Below, piece by piece: positions 44,642-53,436 of a DNA stretch of 64,000 nt. The DNA is from Campylobacter concisus (GTDB lineage: Bacteria; Campylobacterota; Campylobacteria; Campylobacterales; Campylobacteraceae), in contig NZ_CP049239.1 in NCBI RefSeq assembly GCF_015679985.1, forward strand, positions 248,001-312,000, written 5' to 3'. Position 1 is the first letter of the stretch. Each line of letters begins with the position of its first letter. Below the pieces are notes generated by a model. It was given only the letters and a program-made list of their open reading frames with translations, had not been told where the DNA came from and searched no databases. Position numbers and translations under genes: made by a program.

Positions 44642-46492
44642 TTAAAAACTGCTGTGAAAGCTAATGAAAAATGTCCTGCCAGGGGCATGAACGACTACTG
44701 GATCAAGGGCTGCCACGTGATCGCCACTGATAAATTCTGCATAATCTTTGTCAAATAAATTTGCTACGCCAAATCTTATGCCAACTTTATTTTTAAACTC
44801 TACACCACCATAAAGATCAAGCAAACCAAATCCTTTTGCAGCCTCTTTTTTGTCGATACCTAGGCCATTTTGCTTGCTAAAATCGCCTCTAGTTTGCTTT
44901 GAAACTAGCCTTAGTGCGGTGCCAAGATTATAGCTGCCAAAGCTTGCATAGTCTTTGTAGTCAAATGCAAAATTTGCCTCAAAAGGCCTTATTTGATAAA
45001 GCGGTCTGCCATCGGTTTTGTTTTGTCCGTAGTTGTAGTAAAGTGAGCTTTTTAAGCCAAAGTGCCTTGCAAAGCTATATTCTGAGTTTAAATTTACACT
45101 ATAAAGTGTTGCATCAACGTTTCTTGAGATGACGGCATTTTTATTTAGTGGCATCGCAGCTTTTGAGTGGCGTCTATCAAAAATGATCAAATTTTTAACG
45201 CTATCAGCGATGAAATGTCCTCCAAAGCTAAAAGCATCTTTGTTTTGCAAAGAGTTTAGGTATTCTTTGTAAAACTGGCTGCCAAATTTAAAGCCAAGAA
45301 CCGCTCTGTTGTGTCTTTCTGGCTCTAAATTCGGATTTGCTATCCAGCCATTATCGCCTGCACCATAAAGTGCATTAAAACGCTCCATATTGCTTGGCAA
45401 GCGAGATAAACTCTCAAGTTTTACAAAGTAGCTATCCTTGTCGTTTGGTGTAAATTTATATTTTAAACTTGCGCTAAAAGCGTCTTTTTTGATCTTATCG
45501 CTTACGTCTTTGCCATAAATTTGACGAAGTAGCCCGCGAGTCGTACTAATGGCTGGATTTGGTGCAAAAAATTTAGCATCAAGTCCGTTAAGCTTACTTC
45601 TTTGCTCTTCATATTTTAAGGCAAGCGAGGCTTCATTTGCTTCATTAAATTTATAAGCAAGTGTGTCAAAGAGCATAAATTTATCATTTCTAACATCAGC
45701 AAATCTGTATCCGTTAAAGACCCAGTTATTGCCTTGCTTCATGTATCTTTTGCCGTCATGTTTATCTTTTTCAAAGCCAGCACCTATTTGATTGTAAAAG
45801 CTTGAAAAATCAACATCATACTTTAAATTTGCCTCAAATATATTCCTTTTTAAATCCACTTTCACATTTGGAGTGGCATCTCTTAGATGAAAATTATCAG
45901 CTTTTCGCTCAACCTTTTTTAGGATAAGTTCAAAATTTAGCGTATTTGAAAGATCTTCTTCGCCTAAGCGAATATTTAGTTTGCCAACTTTTCTTGTCGT
46001 TTTAAAAGCATCCATCGCATGTTCTGGCTGCTTGTCTTTGTCGATATTGTCCCTTAAAAACGTAAGTCTAAGCTCACTAAGATCATTTGGCACGAAGCCT
46101 AAGATAGCGCTTTGGCCTTGCCTATTGTAGCCATAGTCCCATCTTTTGCCACTTCCATCTTTATAATTATTTGCTTTGGTGAAATTTGCATTTAAAATGG
46201 TATAAAAATTTGCGCCGCGATATTTAAAAAGCGATGAGTTGTAAAAGCTTTTGCCATACATTCCAGCTGAGATATGAAACATATCAGTTGAGTTATCAAG
46301 CAAATTTGTAACAAATGGATATTCGCTTCTTTGAGTGCGGTCAAACTGATTTTCTACAAAGGCACTTTGTGCAACGTTTGGCGTGATGACTGGTGGCGGT
46401 GCAAATTCTCTAATAGGCTTTATAACGTCTAAATTTGCTTCATTTGCTAGAAGCAGTGATGAAAGAACTGCTAGGCTTAAAATGGGCCTCAT
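44642..46492 (-). CDS. TonB-dependent copper receptor-like outer membrane barrel lacking a plug
   Basis: A 616-residue protein with a signal peptide (residues 1-16). After about 50 residues, including the Pro-rich APPPVITP, it passes directly into beta strands (NSTDMFHISAGMYGKSF from about residue 68). The C-terminus NLFDKDYAEFISG...APGRTFFISFHSSF with terminal Phe is characteristic of TonB-dependent receptors, and the barrel pattern resembles OprC/NosA-type copper receptors. The plug motifs expected in the first 150 residues (PGV, iRG, lvDG, GP.s.lyG) are absent, and no TonB box is seen. First gene of the unit with the ABC transporter and NnrS. Confidence 0.75.
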   Translation of the reverse strand: MRPILSLAVLSSLLLANEANLDVIKPIREFAPPPVITPNVAQSAFVENQFDRTQRSEYPFVTNLLDNSTDMFHISAGMYGKSFYNSSLFKYRGANFYTILNANFTKANNYKDGSGKRWDYGYNRQGQSAILGFVPNDLSELRLTFLRDNIDKDKQPEHAMDAFKTTRKVGKLNIRLGEEDLSNTLNFELILKKVERKADNFHLRDATPNVKVDLKRNIFEANLKYDVDFSSFYNQIGAGFEKDKHDGKRYMKQGNNWVFNGYRFADVRNDKFMLFDTLAYKFNEANEASLALKYEEQRSKLNGLDAKFFAPNPAISTTRGLLRQIYGKDVSDKIKKDAFSASLKYKFTPNDKDSYFVKLESLSRLPSNMERFNALYGAGDNGWIANPNLEPERHNRAVLGFKFGSQFYKEYLNSLQNKDAFSFGGHFIADSVKNLIIFDRRHSKAAMPLNKNAVISRNVDATLYSVNLNSEYSFARHFGLKSSLYYNYGQNKTDGRPLYQIRPFEANFAFDYKDYASFGSYNLGTALRLVSKQTRGDFSKQNGLGIDKKEAAKGFGLLDLYGGVEFKNKVGIRFGVANLFDKDYAEFISGDHVAALDPVVVHAPGRTFFISFHSSF

Positions 46493-46734
46493 GTAAACTC
46501 CTTTTTAAAGATATAATTATGATTTCTTTTATCAGAATTGTAGTAGCAAAACCCTTTATAAAAGTTGATGTAAGTCATCCTTTAAATTTTTAATCCATAA
46601 TTACGAGCTTATTGTAGATAAAATGCTTGATTTTATTTTTGCAAGAGTAGCTAAATGGTGTAAATTTAATGTGAAAAATGTATAAAATTTTGATAATTGT
46701 TATATAAAAAATTTTAGATCATAGATTGATTTAA

Positions 46735-47199
46735 TTATGCTCTAAAATTATTAAGCCTATCTCTTAGCTCTTTTGAAATGGTAAATTTTGAGAGTTCATA
46801 TTTATCAAAAATGATGATCAAATCATCACCTAGTGGTTGCACTAACCCAAAGCAAGCATCTCTATCAAGACGGTTTTTCTTAAATTTTACGCTCAAAGTT
46901 TCAACTTTTTTCTTATCGCCAAAGCTCTTAATGGCGATCTCGTCGATATCCTTAAAGTAAAATTTTATGCTTTTTGAGCCTTTTGTGATGATAAACCCAT
47001 CATCTTCAATACGTAAAAAGTTGTTTTGAAAAATTTTTCTAACACAAAAGAACACTGAGAGAGCACCAATGATGATGCCAAAGAGAGACACTGCACCAAG
47101 AGCTAGATAAAAGTAGCCAACGATGCTAAATATAAAAAGTCCAAGCCCAAAGACTAGCGCCCAAAATACATCTTTTTTACTCTCTTTTGTTGTCATCAT
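46735..47199 (-). CDS. Membrane protein with a PH-like C-terminal domain, function unknown
   Basis: A 154-residue protein. Two adjacent hydrophobic segments at about residues 10-50 are followed by a soluble domain with FLRIEDDGFIITKGSKSIKFYFKDIDEIAI (about 61-90) and a C-terminal ELSKFTISKELRDRL, a pattern seen in bacterial PH-like membrane proteins. A decayed second copy is at 40057-40354. It starts 8 bases after the end of the moaE gene on the same strand. Confidence 0.62.
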   Translation of the reverse strand: MMTTKESKKDVFWALVFGLGLFIFSIVGYFYLALGAVSLFGIIIGALSVFFCVRKIFQNNFLRIEDDGFIITKGSKSIKFYFKDIDEIAIKSFGDKKKVETLSVKFKKNRLDRDACFGLVQPLGDDLIIIFDKYELSKFTISKELRDRLNNFRA

Positions 47200-47207
47200 T
47201 TTTCCTT

Positions 47208-47642
47208 TTAAGCTAAAATTCCAGCACCATTTATCGCTTGGCTGCGCTCTTTTGCATAAATTCTCTCGCCATTTATCACGTCATATTTCCAGATCGGCGC
47301 ATTTGCCTTAAAGTCCTCGACAAACTCGTTTATAAGTCTTAGCGCGACCTTTCTTTGAGGACTCACAATGCCTGCAACATAAGAGCTCGTATGCACGGCC
47401 ACATCGCCCTTTGAGTGAGCAAAAAGTACGTAGGCATTTTCTTTTTTGGCTCGCTCTTCCCAAACTTCTAGCCATTTTTTAAGGATCGGTTCATAGATAT
47501 CAAAGCTAAGCGCCGAAATGCCACCTTCTTCTCTTACGATCCCAACAAAAGTGATGAGCGCACCGCAGTTTTTATCCTTAAAGCGTTCATACCACTCGTT
47601 TGTGATGCTTTGAACATCCAAGCTTCCATTATAAATTTGCAT
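47208..47642 (-). CDS. moaE: Molybdopterin synthase catalytic subunit MoaE
   Basis: A 144-residue enzyme that inserts sulfur into precursor Z with MoaD. It has GALITFVGIVREE near residue 28, HSKGDVAVHTSSYVAGIVSPQRKVAL near 77-102 and the C-terminal PIWKYDVINGERIYAKERS, whose lysines match the catalytic region. The ATG at 47642 lies one base after the moaD stop and is preferred over the frame opening at 47699 within moaD. Confidence 0.93.
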   Translation of the reverse strand: MQIYNGSLDVQSITNEWYERFKDKNCGALITFVGIVREEGGISALSFDIYEPILKKWLEVWEERAKKENAYVLFAHSKGDVAVHTSSYVAGIVSPQRKVALRLINEFVEDFKANAPIWKYDVINGERIYAKERSQAINGAGILA

Positions 47643-47643
47643 C

Positions 47644-47865
47644 TTAGCCCCCACAAACTGGCGGTAATATAGAAATTTTATCGCCTGATTTAAGAGCAAA
47701 ATTTATATCGCTTACGATCTCATCATTTACAGCCACAGCACAGATATTTAGCCATTTTTTAAGCTCTTCTTTCTGGCTTAAAGCTGCTTTTACTTCACCT
47801 AAATTTTTTGCTTCTACTTTTATATTTTCAAGCCCGATAGGCCCAAGAAATTCGATCTCTATCAC
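47644..47865 (-). CDS. moaD: Molybdopterin synthase sulfur carrier subunit MoaD
   Basis: A 73-residue ubiquitin-like protein ending in Cys-Gly-Gly (PPVCGG), so the diglycine that is thiocarboxylated is present at the C-terminus. It pairs with MoaE encoded immediately downstream. Molybdenum cofactor is needed for formate dehydrogenase and other Campylobacter respiratory enzymes. Confidence 0.93.
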   Translation of the reverse strand: MIEIEFLGPIGLENIKVEAKNLGEVKAALSQKEELKKWLNICAVAVNDEIVSDINFALKSGDKISILPPVCGG

Positions 47866-47948
47866 GTTTTATCCTTTGAGATTTTTGCTGATTTTACTTA
47901 AAAATAAATTTAGATATACTTATTTAAAAATTTAAAAAGCGAGCAAAA

Positions 47949-49088
47949 ATGAACGAAATTTTAAAGAGCATAAAAACCCCAGTCTACGTTTGTGAAGAGG
48001 CAAAAGTACGTAAAAATTTAGAGCTTTTAAAATATGTCAAAGAGCAAAGCGGAGCCAAAATTTTAGTAGCACTTAAGGGCTTTGCATTTAGCGGAGTGAT
48101 GGATATGGTTGGCTCTTATCTTGATGGTGCGACTTGTAGCGGGCTTCATGAGGCAAAATTTGCAAGCGAATACGTAAAAGGCGAGATCCACACGTATAGT
48201 CCAGCCTTTAAAGACGAGGATTTTGATGAAATTTTAAAAATTTCAAAGCACATTACATTTAACTCTTTTGCGCAGTGGCAAAAATTTAAGGGTATTGCCC
48301 TAGAAAATGGTGTAATTTGCGGCCTGCGCGTAAATCCAGAGGTCTCGCTAGCACCGACTGATAGCTACAATCCATGCGGTAAATTTAGCAGGCTTGGCAT
48401 CACGAGAGCAAATTTTAAACCTGAGCTTCTTGATGGCATTAGTGGGCTTCATTTTCACGCGCTTTGCGAGGAGAGTGCGAGTAGCTTGCAGACCGTGCTA
48501 GAGGCGTTTGAGGAGAAATTTGGCGAGTTTATCCCAAAGATGAAATGGATAAATATGGGCGGAGGACATCACATCACGAGGGCTGATTACGACGTGGAGC
48601 TGCTTATAAAGATAGTTAGGCGCTTCCGCGAGAAGTACGGCGTAGAGGTCTATCTGGAGCCTGGTGAGGCGGTTGGCTGGCAGACTGGCTTTTTGATAAG
48701 CAGCGTGCTTGACATCGTACATAACGAAAAAGATATTGCTATCCTTGACACCTCGGCCGAGGCGCATATGCCTGATACCGTGCTCATGCCTTACCGTCCA
48801 GCTGTTAGAGGTGAGAGTAAAAATGGCAAATTTGCTTATAGATTTGGCGGTAATACCTGCTTAGCTGGCGATATAGTGGGGCTTGAAGCGGGCGATGCGG
48901 AGTATAAATTTGATAGTGAGCTAAAAATTGATGACCGCGTCATCTTTGAAGATCAGATTCACTACACCATCGTGAAAAACACGACATTTAATGGTATAAA
49001 ACTACCTGATTTAGTACTTTTAAAAGAAAATGGCGAGATTAAAATGATCCGCGAATTCGGATATGAAGAGTATAGGCGTAGAAACTAA
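47949..49088 (+). CDS. nspC: Carboxynorspermidine/carboxyspermidine decarboxylase
   Basis: A 379-residue PLP-dependent decarboxylase of the alanine-racemase fold. The PLP lysine is Lys43 in VALKGFAFSG. Further blocks are GLRVNPEVSLAPTDSYNPCGKFSRLG (about 120-145), LHFHALCEES (about 168), EPGEAVGW (about 238) and the C-terminal GGNTCLAGD with the active-site cysteine. It acts after the dehydrogenase encoded at 37319-38533 to make spermidine or norspermidine without SAM decarboxylase. Confidence 0.94.
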   Translation: MNEILKSIKTPVYVCEEAKVRKNLELLKYVKEQSGAKILVALKGFAFSGVMDMVGSYLDGATCSGLHEAKFASEYVKGEIHTYSPAFKDEDFDEILKISKHITFNSFAQWQKFKGIALENGVICGLRVNPEVSLAPTDSYNPCGKFSRLGITRANFKPELLDGISGLHFHALCEESASSLQTVLEAFEEKFGEFIPKMKWINMGGGHHITRADYDVELLIKIVRRFREKYGVEVYLEPGEAVGWQTGFLISSVLDIVHNEKDIAILDTSAEAHMPDTVLMPYRPAVRGESKNGKFAYRFGGNTCLAGDIVGLEAGDAEYKFDSELKIDDRVIFEDQIHYTIVKNTTFNGIKLPDLVLLKENGEIKMIREFGYEEYRRRN

Positions 49089-49166
49089 TCACTGGTGTTT
49101 TGGCTAGCTTTTGGTAGCTAAATACTAAAAGTTCATTTGTATGTATATCTATAAAAATTTTATAGA

Positions 49167-49582
49167 TTAATACCCATAAATTTTGGCAAGTTTATCTATC
49201 TTTGCACTCTTTTGCCAGTTGTATTTGGTTTTATTTGCGATACTTTGAGCTAATTCTTTACCGAAATGATCACTGATAAAGCCAAGGGCCATATCCATGC
49301 CAGTAGCCACGCCTGAAGCCGTGTAAAATTTACCTGCTCTCACCCATCTGGCGCGCTCTTGCCATTTTACCGCCTCGCCGCAACTTTTTACCCACTCAAG
49401 CGATCTTTTATTTGAGGTAGCTTTTAGTCCGTCAAGCTCTCCTGTGCGAGCTAGCAAGGCTGAGCCAGTGTAGAGACTAAGGCAAAAATTTGAAGCCAGA
49501 ATATACTTTTTAAGATACGATATAAACTCGTTGCCATTAGATCAAGCGCCTCATAATCATTAAAAAGATAAAAGAGGTTCAT
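49167..49582 (-). pseudogene. DJ-1/PfpI family gene with internal deletion
   Basis: On the minus strand an ATG at 49582 opens LFYLFNDYEALDLMA, the N-terminus of a DJ-1/PfpI protein. The sequence then jumps, in another frame, to ASNFCLSLYTGSALLARTGELDG and the normal C-terminal part ending at 49167. About 80-100 residues between these blocks are missing and the nucleophile elbow is altered (CLSLYTG). The longest open piece (49167-49457) is only the C-terminal half. The gene is most likely non-functional. Confidence 0.78.
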
Positions 49583-49782
49583 TTCTCTGCTTTTTGGATA
49601 GAAATTTTAAAAATCTTTGGTGTTCTCGTTTAAATTTTAAAAGCAAAATCTGAAATAATTTTTAACTATAAAATAGGATGAATTTAGATTTAATATTCTT
49701 ATAAAAATTAACAAAGCTTAAATATTTTTTATAAATTTTTTAGTAATCTTTTTTGCTAAGGTTTGCTTGTGATTAGCTCTGA

Positions 49783-49788
49783 TATAAT
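49783..49788 (+). promoter_or_regulatory. Likely -10 box for the cytochrome b gene
   Basis: TATAAT in the context CTCTGATATAATAG, preceded by T-rich sequence, lies 85 bases before the ATG at 49873 and is the clearest sigma-70-like element of the 290-base gap 49583-49872. The rest of that gap shows no gene. Confidence 0.5.
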
Positions 49789-49872
49789 AGCGATCAAAAT
49801 AGCGTAGCTATGCAATTTAACGTATTTAACCAATACTTAAATTGTTTAAGCTCAAACTCATAAAGGACTACA

Positions 49873-50820
49873 ATGACGAGAATTCTTACTCTGCTTTTTA
49901 CATTATTTGTAACAGCAATGGCAACTCAAGGACCAACTGGCGTCAATCAATATAATAGTGCCATTTGGGCGGCTGAAAGGATAGAAAATATCAAGCCATA
50001 CGAACAAGGTTTGGGGCCGATATTTACTTTTATCCAAGGTAATGATTATTTTGCAATAGCAGCACTTTCTATCATTTTGGCTGTTATTGGAGCATTTGCA
50101 TTACACTTTTTAATCATTGGGCCAAAACATTTTAGCCATGATGGTAAAAAGGTATTTGCTTTTTCATTGATCATACGTATAGCTCATGGTTTGGCAGCGA
50201 TCTCATGGATTATTTTAGTGCCAACTGGTATCATCATTATGTGGGGTGCAGAGCTTGGCGGTGGAACATTTGTGCGTTTCTGTAGATACTTGCACGATAC
50301 AGCAACTGTGATCTTTGCTGTTTCTGTGCTTCCTATGTTATTTACCTGGACAAAGAGAATGCTTCCAGCAATTTATGATATCAGATGGATGATGATAGTT
50401 GGTGGCTATTTATCAAAGAAAAAGAGACCTGTTCCAGCTGGTAAATTTAATGCTGGTCAAAAAGCATGGTACTGGATCGCTATCCCTGGTGGTATCGTTA
50501 TGATAATTACTGGTGCGATTATGTATTTTACGGACTTTAAAGAGCCAGCGGTTGCTTCTTGGTTTGGTCTTACACAAATTGATCTTTTAAGATACAGCGT
50601 AATTATCCATAATTGCCTTGGCATCGCATGTGCAGTGTTTTTCTTAGTTCATATTTATATGGCAGCTATTGCTATTCATGGTGCTATTTGGTCAATGATT
50701 ACTGGATATAAAGAGGAAGAAGAAGTTTATGTTCTTCATCACTACTGGTATCAAGAGCTCGTTAGAGAGAATAAAATTCCAGTATCTGATTATGAAAAGT
50801 CTTACACAAATTTAAAATAA
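49873..50820 (+). CDS. Formate dehydrogenase cytochrome b subunit (gamma)
   Basis: A 315-residue membrane protein. A signal-like N-terminus (about residues 1-18) is followed by four to five membrane helices. Haem b histidines are suggested by IRIAHGLAAISWIILVPTG, FCRYLHDTATVIFAV and HNCLGIACAVFFLVHIYMA, matching the di-haem FdnI/FdoI type. It passes electrons from formate oxidation to menaquinone. The catalytic and Fe-S subunit genes are not in the window, so this copy stands alone before yedF-selD. Confidence 0.85.
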   Translation: MTRILTLLFTLFVTAMATQGPTGVNQYNSAIWAAERIENIKPYEQGLGPIFTFIQGNDYFAIAALSIILAVIGAFALHFLIIGPKHFSHDGKKVFAFSLIIRIAHGLAAISWIILVPTGIIIMWGAELGGGTFVRFCRYLHDTATVIFAVSVLPMLFTWTKRMLPAIYDIRWMMIVGGYLSKKKRPVPAGKFNAGQKAWYWIAIPGGIVMIITGAIMYFTDFKEPAVASWFGLTQIDLLRYSVIIHNCLGIACAVFFLVHIYMAAIAIHGAIWSMITGYKEEEEVYVLHHYWYQELVRENKIPVSDYEKSYTNLK

Positions 50821-50832
50821 TTAACTTTACTC

Positions 50833-50870
50833 TGACCTTGCTAGTAAGCGAGGTCAAAGCTCTCTTTTAT
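50833..50870 (+). terminator. Hairpin terminator after the cytochrome b gene
   Basis: TGACCTTGCT pairs with AGCGAGGTCA over 10 bp with one T-G wobble around the loop AGTA. The tail AAGCTCTCTTTTAT is moderately T-rich. It begins 13 bases after the stop. Confidence 0.7.
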
Positions 50871-50971
50871 CTCAAATTTATACATTAAAATTTTTAAAAT
50901 AATTAATATTTTTTTGGCTATAATCCAAACTAGTTTCAAGGTTTGAAATACTAATTGCAAAAGGAAAAATC

Positions 50972-51571
50972 ATGACAACAATTGATTGTAGAAATTTAGA
51001 GTGTCCAAAACCAGTCATAATGACAAAAAATGCACTTGATAGTTTAAGTGAAGGCGAAAGCTTAGAAATTTTGGTAAATGCACTAGCCCCAAAAGAAAAT
51101 ATTTTAAGATTTTTAAAAAATCGAAATATAAACTTTAGCCTCGAAAGCAATGGCAACGAAACTAAAATTTTAGCTACAAAAGGTAAAAATGCGCTTGAGC
51201 TTACAAATTTTGATGAGTTTGTCTGCGACATAACACCAAAAAATAATAAAGTACTCTATCTGAATGAAGAGCGCGCGGGAAGTGGCGAAGTGGGAATAAA
51301 TTTACTATCAAAATTCTTAGGAGCATTTCTTCAAGTTGAGAAAAAACCAAAGATAATAATCTGCGTAAATAACGCTGTAAAGATGACTACAAACCGCTCA
51401 CACCCAAGCTTTAAGCCGCTTAAAGATCTTGAAGCTGCTGGTGTTAAAATTTTAAGCTGCGGAAGCTGCTTGGAGGCTTATAAGCTAGTAAGTGATCTTG
51501 CGATTGGCGAAATTTCAAATGCTTATGAGATCATCGACATACTCTCAACTCACGAGCAAATCAAATTATGA
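50972..51571 (+). CDS. yedF: Selenium metabolism protein YedF
   Basis: A 199-residue protein. The N-terminal TusA-like domain (about residues 1-75) has the CRNLECPKPVIMTKNAL block with the Cys-Pro sulfur or selenium carrier site. The C-terminal DsrE-like domain (about 95-199) contains LSCGSCLEAYKL. Its stop overlaps the selD start as ATGA, which supports a role in handing selenium to SelD. Confidence 0.87.
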   Translation: MTTIDCRNLECPKPVIMTKNALDSLSEGESLEILVNALAPKENILRFLKNRNINFSLESNGNETKILATKGKNALELTNFDEFVCDITPKNNKVLYLNEERAGSGEVGINLLSKFLGAFLQVEKKPKIIICVNNAVKMTTNRSHPSFKPLKDLEAAGVKILSCGSCLEAYKLVSDLAIGEISNAYEIIDILSTHEQIKL

Positions 51572-52590
51572 TCTACCACGACAAAAAGCTTACGCAGTTC
51601 GTTAGAGCCGCTGGTTGAGCTGCTAAGCTTGACCCGTCGGGTCTAAACAAAACGATTAGTAGTTTAAATTTATCTCATCCAAATCTGCTCTCAAGCACCA
51701 ATTCTAACGAGGATGCGAGTGTTTTTAAAATTTCAAGTGATCTTGCACTTGTTCAAACGCTTGATTTTATAACGCCTGTGGTAAATGATCCATTTATTTA
51801 CGGTCAAATCGCTGCTGCAAATAGCCTAAGCGACGTCTTTGCAATGGGTGGCGAGGTGATAAATGCTCTAAATATCGTAGGCTTTGATAGCTGCAACTTG
51901 GCACCTGAAATTTTAGGTGAAATTTTGAAAGGTGGAGCCGATAAAGTAAAAGAGTGTGGTGGCATTATAGTTGGCGGGCATACGATCGAGACACAGCAGA
52001 TGTATTATGGGCTTAGCGTCACTGGAAGGGTTCATCCTGATAAATTTTGGGCAAATAATACTGCCATAAATGGCAATGTTTTGATACTTACAAAGCCCCT
52101 TGGAAGCGGTATTTTAAGTACAGCAATAAAGGCTGATTTATTAAGCATGGAGCAAATAAAAGAGGCTGCAACTATCATGGCACAGCTAAATTTTTATGCA
52201 TTAAAAGCACTTGATAGCATCAAAGTCTACGGCGCTACTGATGTGACCGGATTTGGCTTTTTGGGACATTTAAGCGAAATGTTAAATGAAAAGATCAGTT
52301 TTGAAATTTATGAAAAAAACGTGCCAATCATTGCAAGCGCAAAGGAATTTGCAGATATGGGCATCATCCCAGAGGGAAGCTATAAAAACCGCGAATTTGC
52401 AAAGCATTTTATAGACAAAGAAGCTGATATTTTGCTATTTGACGCACAAACTTCAGGTGGGCTTTTGCTCGCAGTTGGCGAAAAGGATGCGATGCTTGCA
52501 GTAAAACGCTTAAAAGAAGTAGGTTATGAGCACTCAGCTATCGTTGGCTCTGCGGTGTCAAAGAGCGAGTTTGGTATATTTTTAAGATAA
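51568..52590 (+). CDS. selD: Selenophosphate synthase SelD, a selenoprotein with in-frame UGA
   Basis: A 340-residue enzyme that makes selenophosphate from selenide and ATP. The ATG at 51568 overlaps the yedF stop; codon 17 is TGA (51616-51618) in the context RAAG-U-AAKLDPSG, the place of the catalytic Cys/Sec in the GxGC/U-K loop of SelD. Reading TGA as selenocysteine gives one continuous frame; a stop-obeying start at 51778 would lose the catalytic loop and much of the ATP-binding region. Later motifs are SLSDVFAMGGEVINALNIVGF, IVGGHTIETQQMYYGL and TDVTGFGFLGHL, all typical. Confidence 0.92.
51619..51648 (+). promoter_or_regulatory. Probable bacterial SECIS element in selD
   Basis: Directly downstream of the UGA, GACCC (51631-51635) pairs with GGGTC (51639-51643) around a GTC loop that begins 17 bases after the UGA. 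The distance and the G-U in the loop fit the bacterial SECIS recognised by SelB. The structure is short and was found by eye. Confidence 0.55.
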
Positions 52591-52653
52591 ATTTTTAAAA
52601 ATAGCATGCTATCTCATTGCGTTAGTGAAATCTTTTAATTTACTTAACCATTC

Positions 52654-52659
52654 TATAAT
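52654..52659 (+). promoter_or_regulatory. Likely -10 box for the nitroreductase gene
   Basis: TATAAT lies 22 bases before the ATG at 52681, with AAAGGAGAG as ribosome site in between, in the 90-base gap after selD. Confidence 0.5.
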
Positions 52660-52680
52660 TTCAAAAACTACAAAGGAGAG

Positions 52681-53313
52681 ATGATGAATTATCTTGAAAT
52701 TTTAAAATTTCGTCATGCTTGCAAGGTTTTTGACGAAAGCAAAAAAATCAGTGCTGGAGAGTTTGATTTTATACTAGAAGCTGGCAGGTTAAGCCCTAGC
52801 TCAACTGGTCTTGAGCAGTGGGATATCTTAGTCGTTCAAAATAAAGAGCTTAGAGAAAAAATAAAAGCTCTTTCATGGAATCAAGTACAAATCACATCTT
52901 GCTCGCATTTAGTTGTCGTTTTAGCTAAGATCAAAGAGGTAAAATTTGGAAGCGCATACGTTAATAAAATGATCGCTAGAAATACCAATAAAGATCCTGA
53001 AGCCATTGCTGCAAGGCAAAAATTTTATCATGACTTTTTGCTTGCAAATTTTAAAAACGATGATGAGCTAACATTTCAGTGGTCGCATGAACAGTGCATG
53101 ATAATTGCCACAAATATGATGAATGCAGCTGCAAGTTTGGGCATTGATAGTTGCCCGATAGAAGGCTTTGATAGACATGCTTTAAATGAACTTTTGGGGC
53201 TTGATGAGAGCTTTCAAAGAGTGGCTATCATGGTGCCATTTGGCTACCGCCTAAATCCACAACCAAAAAAACTTCGTAGAGAAATTTCTGATATCGTTAC
53301 TTGGATCTATTAA
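52681..53313 (+). CDS. Nitroreductase family NAD(P)H-dependent FMN enzyme
   Basis: A 210-residue flavoenzyme of the nitroreductase family. FRHACKVFDESKKIS opens it (FMN-binding Arg/Lys region), GRLSPSSTGLEQWDILVVQ follows near 38, and ATNMMNAAASLGIDSCPIEGF is near 143. Single-gene unit. The natural substrate is unknown; such enzymes reduce nitroaromatics and quinones. Confidence 0.9.
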   Translation: MMNYLEILKFRHACKVFDESKKISAGEFDFILEAGRLSPSSTGLEQWDILVVQNKELREKIKALSWNQVQITSCSHLVVVLAKIKEVKFGSAYVNKMIARNTNKDPEAIAARQKFYHDFLLANFKNDDELTFQWSHEQCMIIATNMMNAAASLGIDSCPIEGFDRHALNELLGLDESFQRVAIMVPFGYRLNPQPKKLRREISDIVTWIY

Positions 53314-53436
53314 GATATTTGAACCAAATTTTAAATAAATCAATAAATTCTAAATAAATACTTACCTTTATAAACCCAAATCAAGTAAAAATGGGATAAA
53401 ATCAGAGCCAAAACCTAAACTAACGAGGTGTCTATC

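Noticed and set aside
46493-46734. Possible iron- or copper-responsive operator upstream of the receptor gene
   Set aside because: The 242-base gap is AT-rich with several chance palindromes, and none matches a site I could name with confidence.
51778-52590. selD starting at 51778
   Set aside because: This start ignores the in-frame UGA at 51616 and removes the catalytic loop. The ATG at 51568 coupled to yedF is far better supported.
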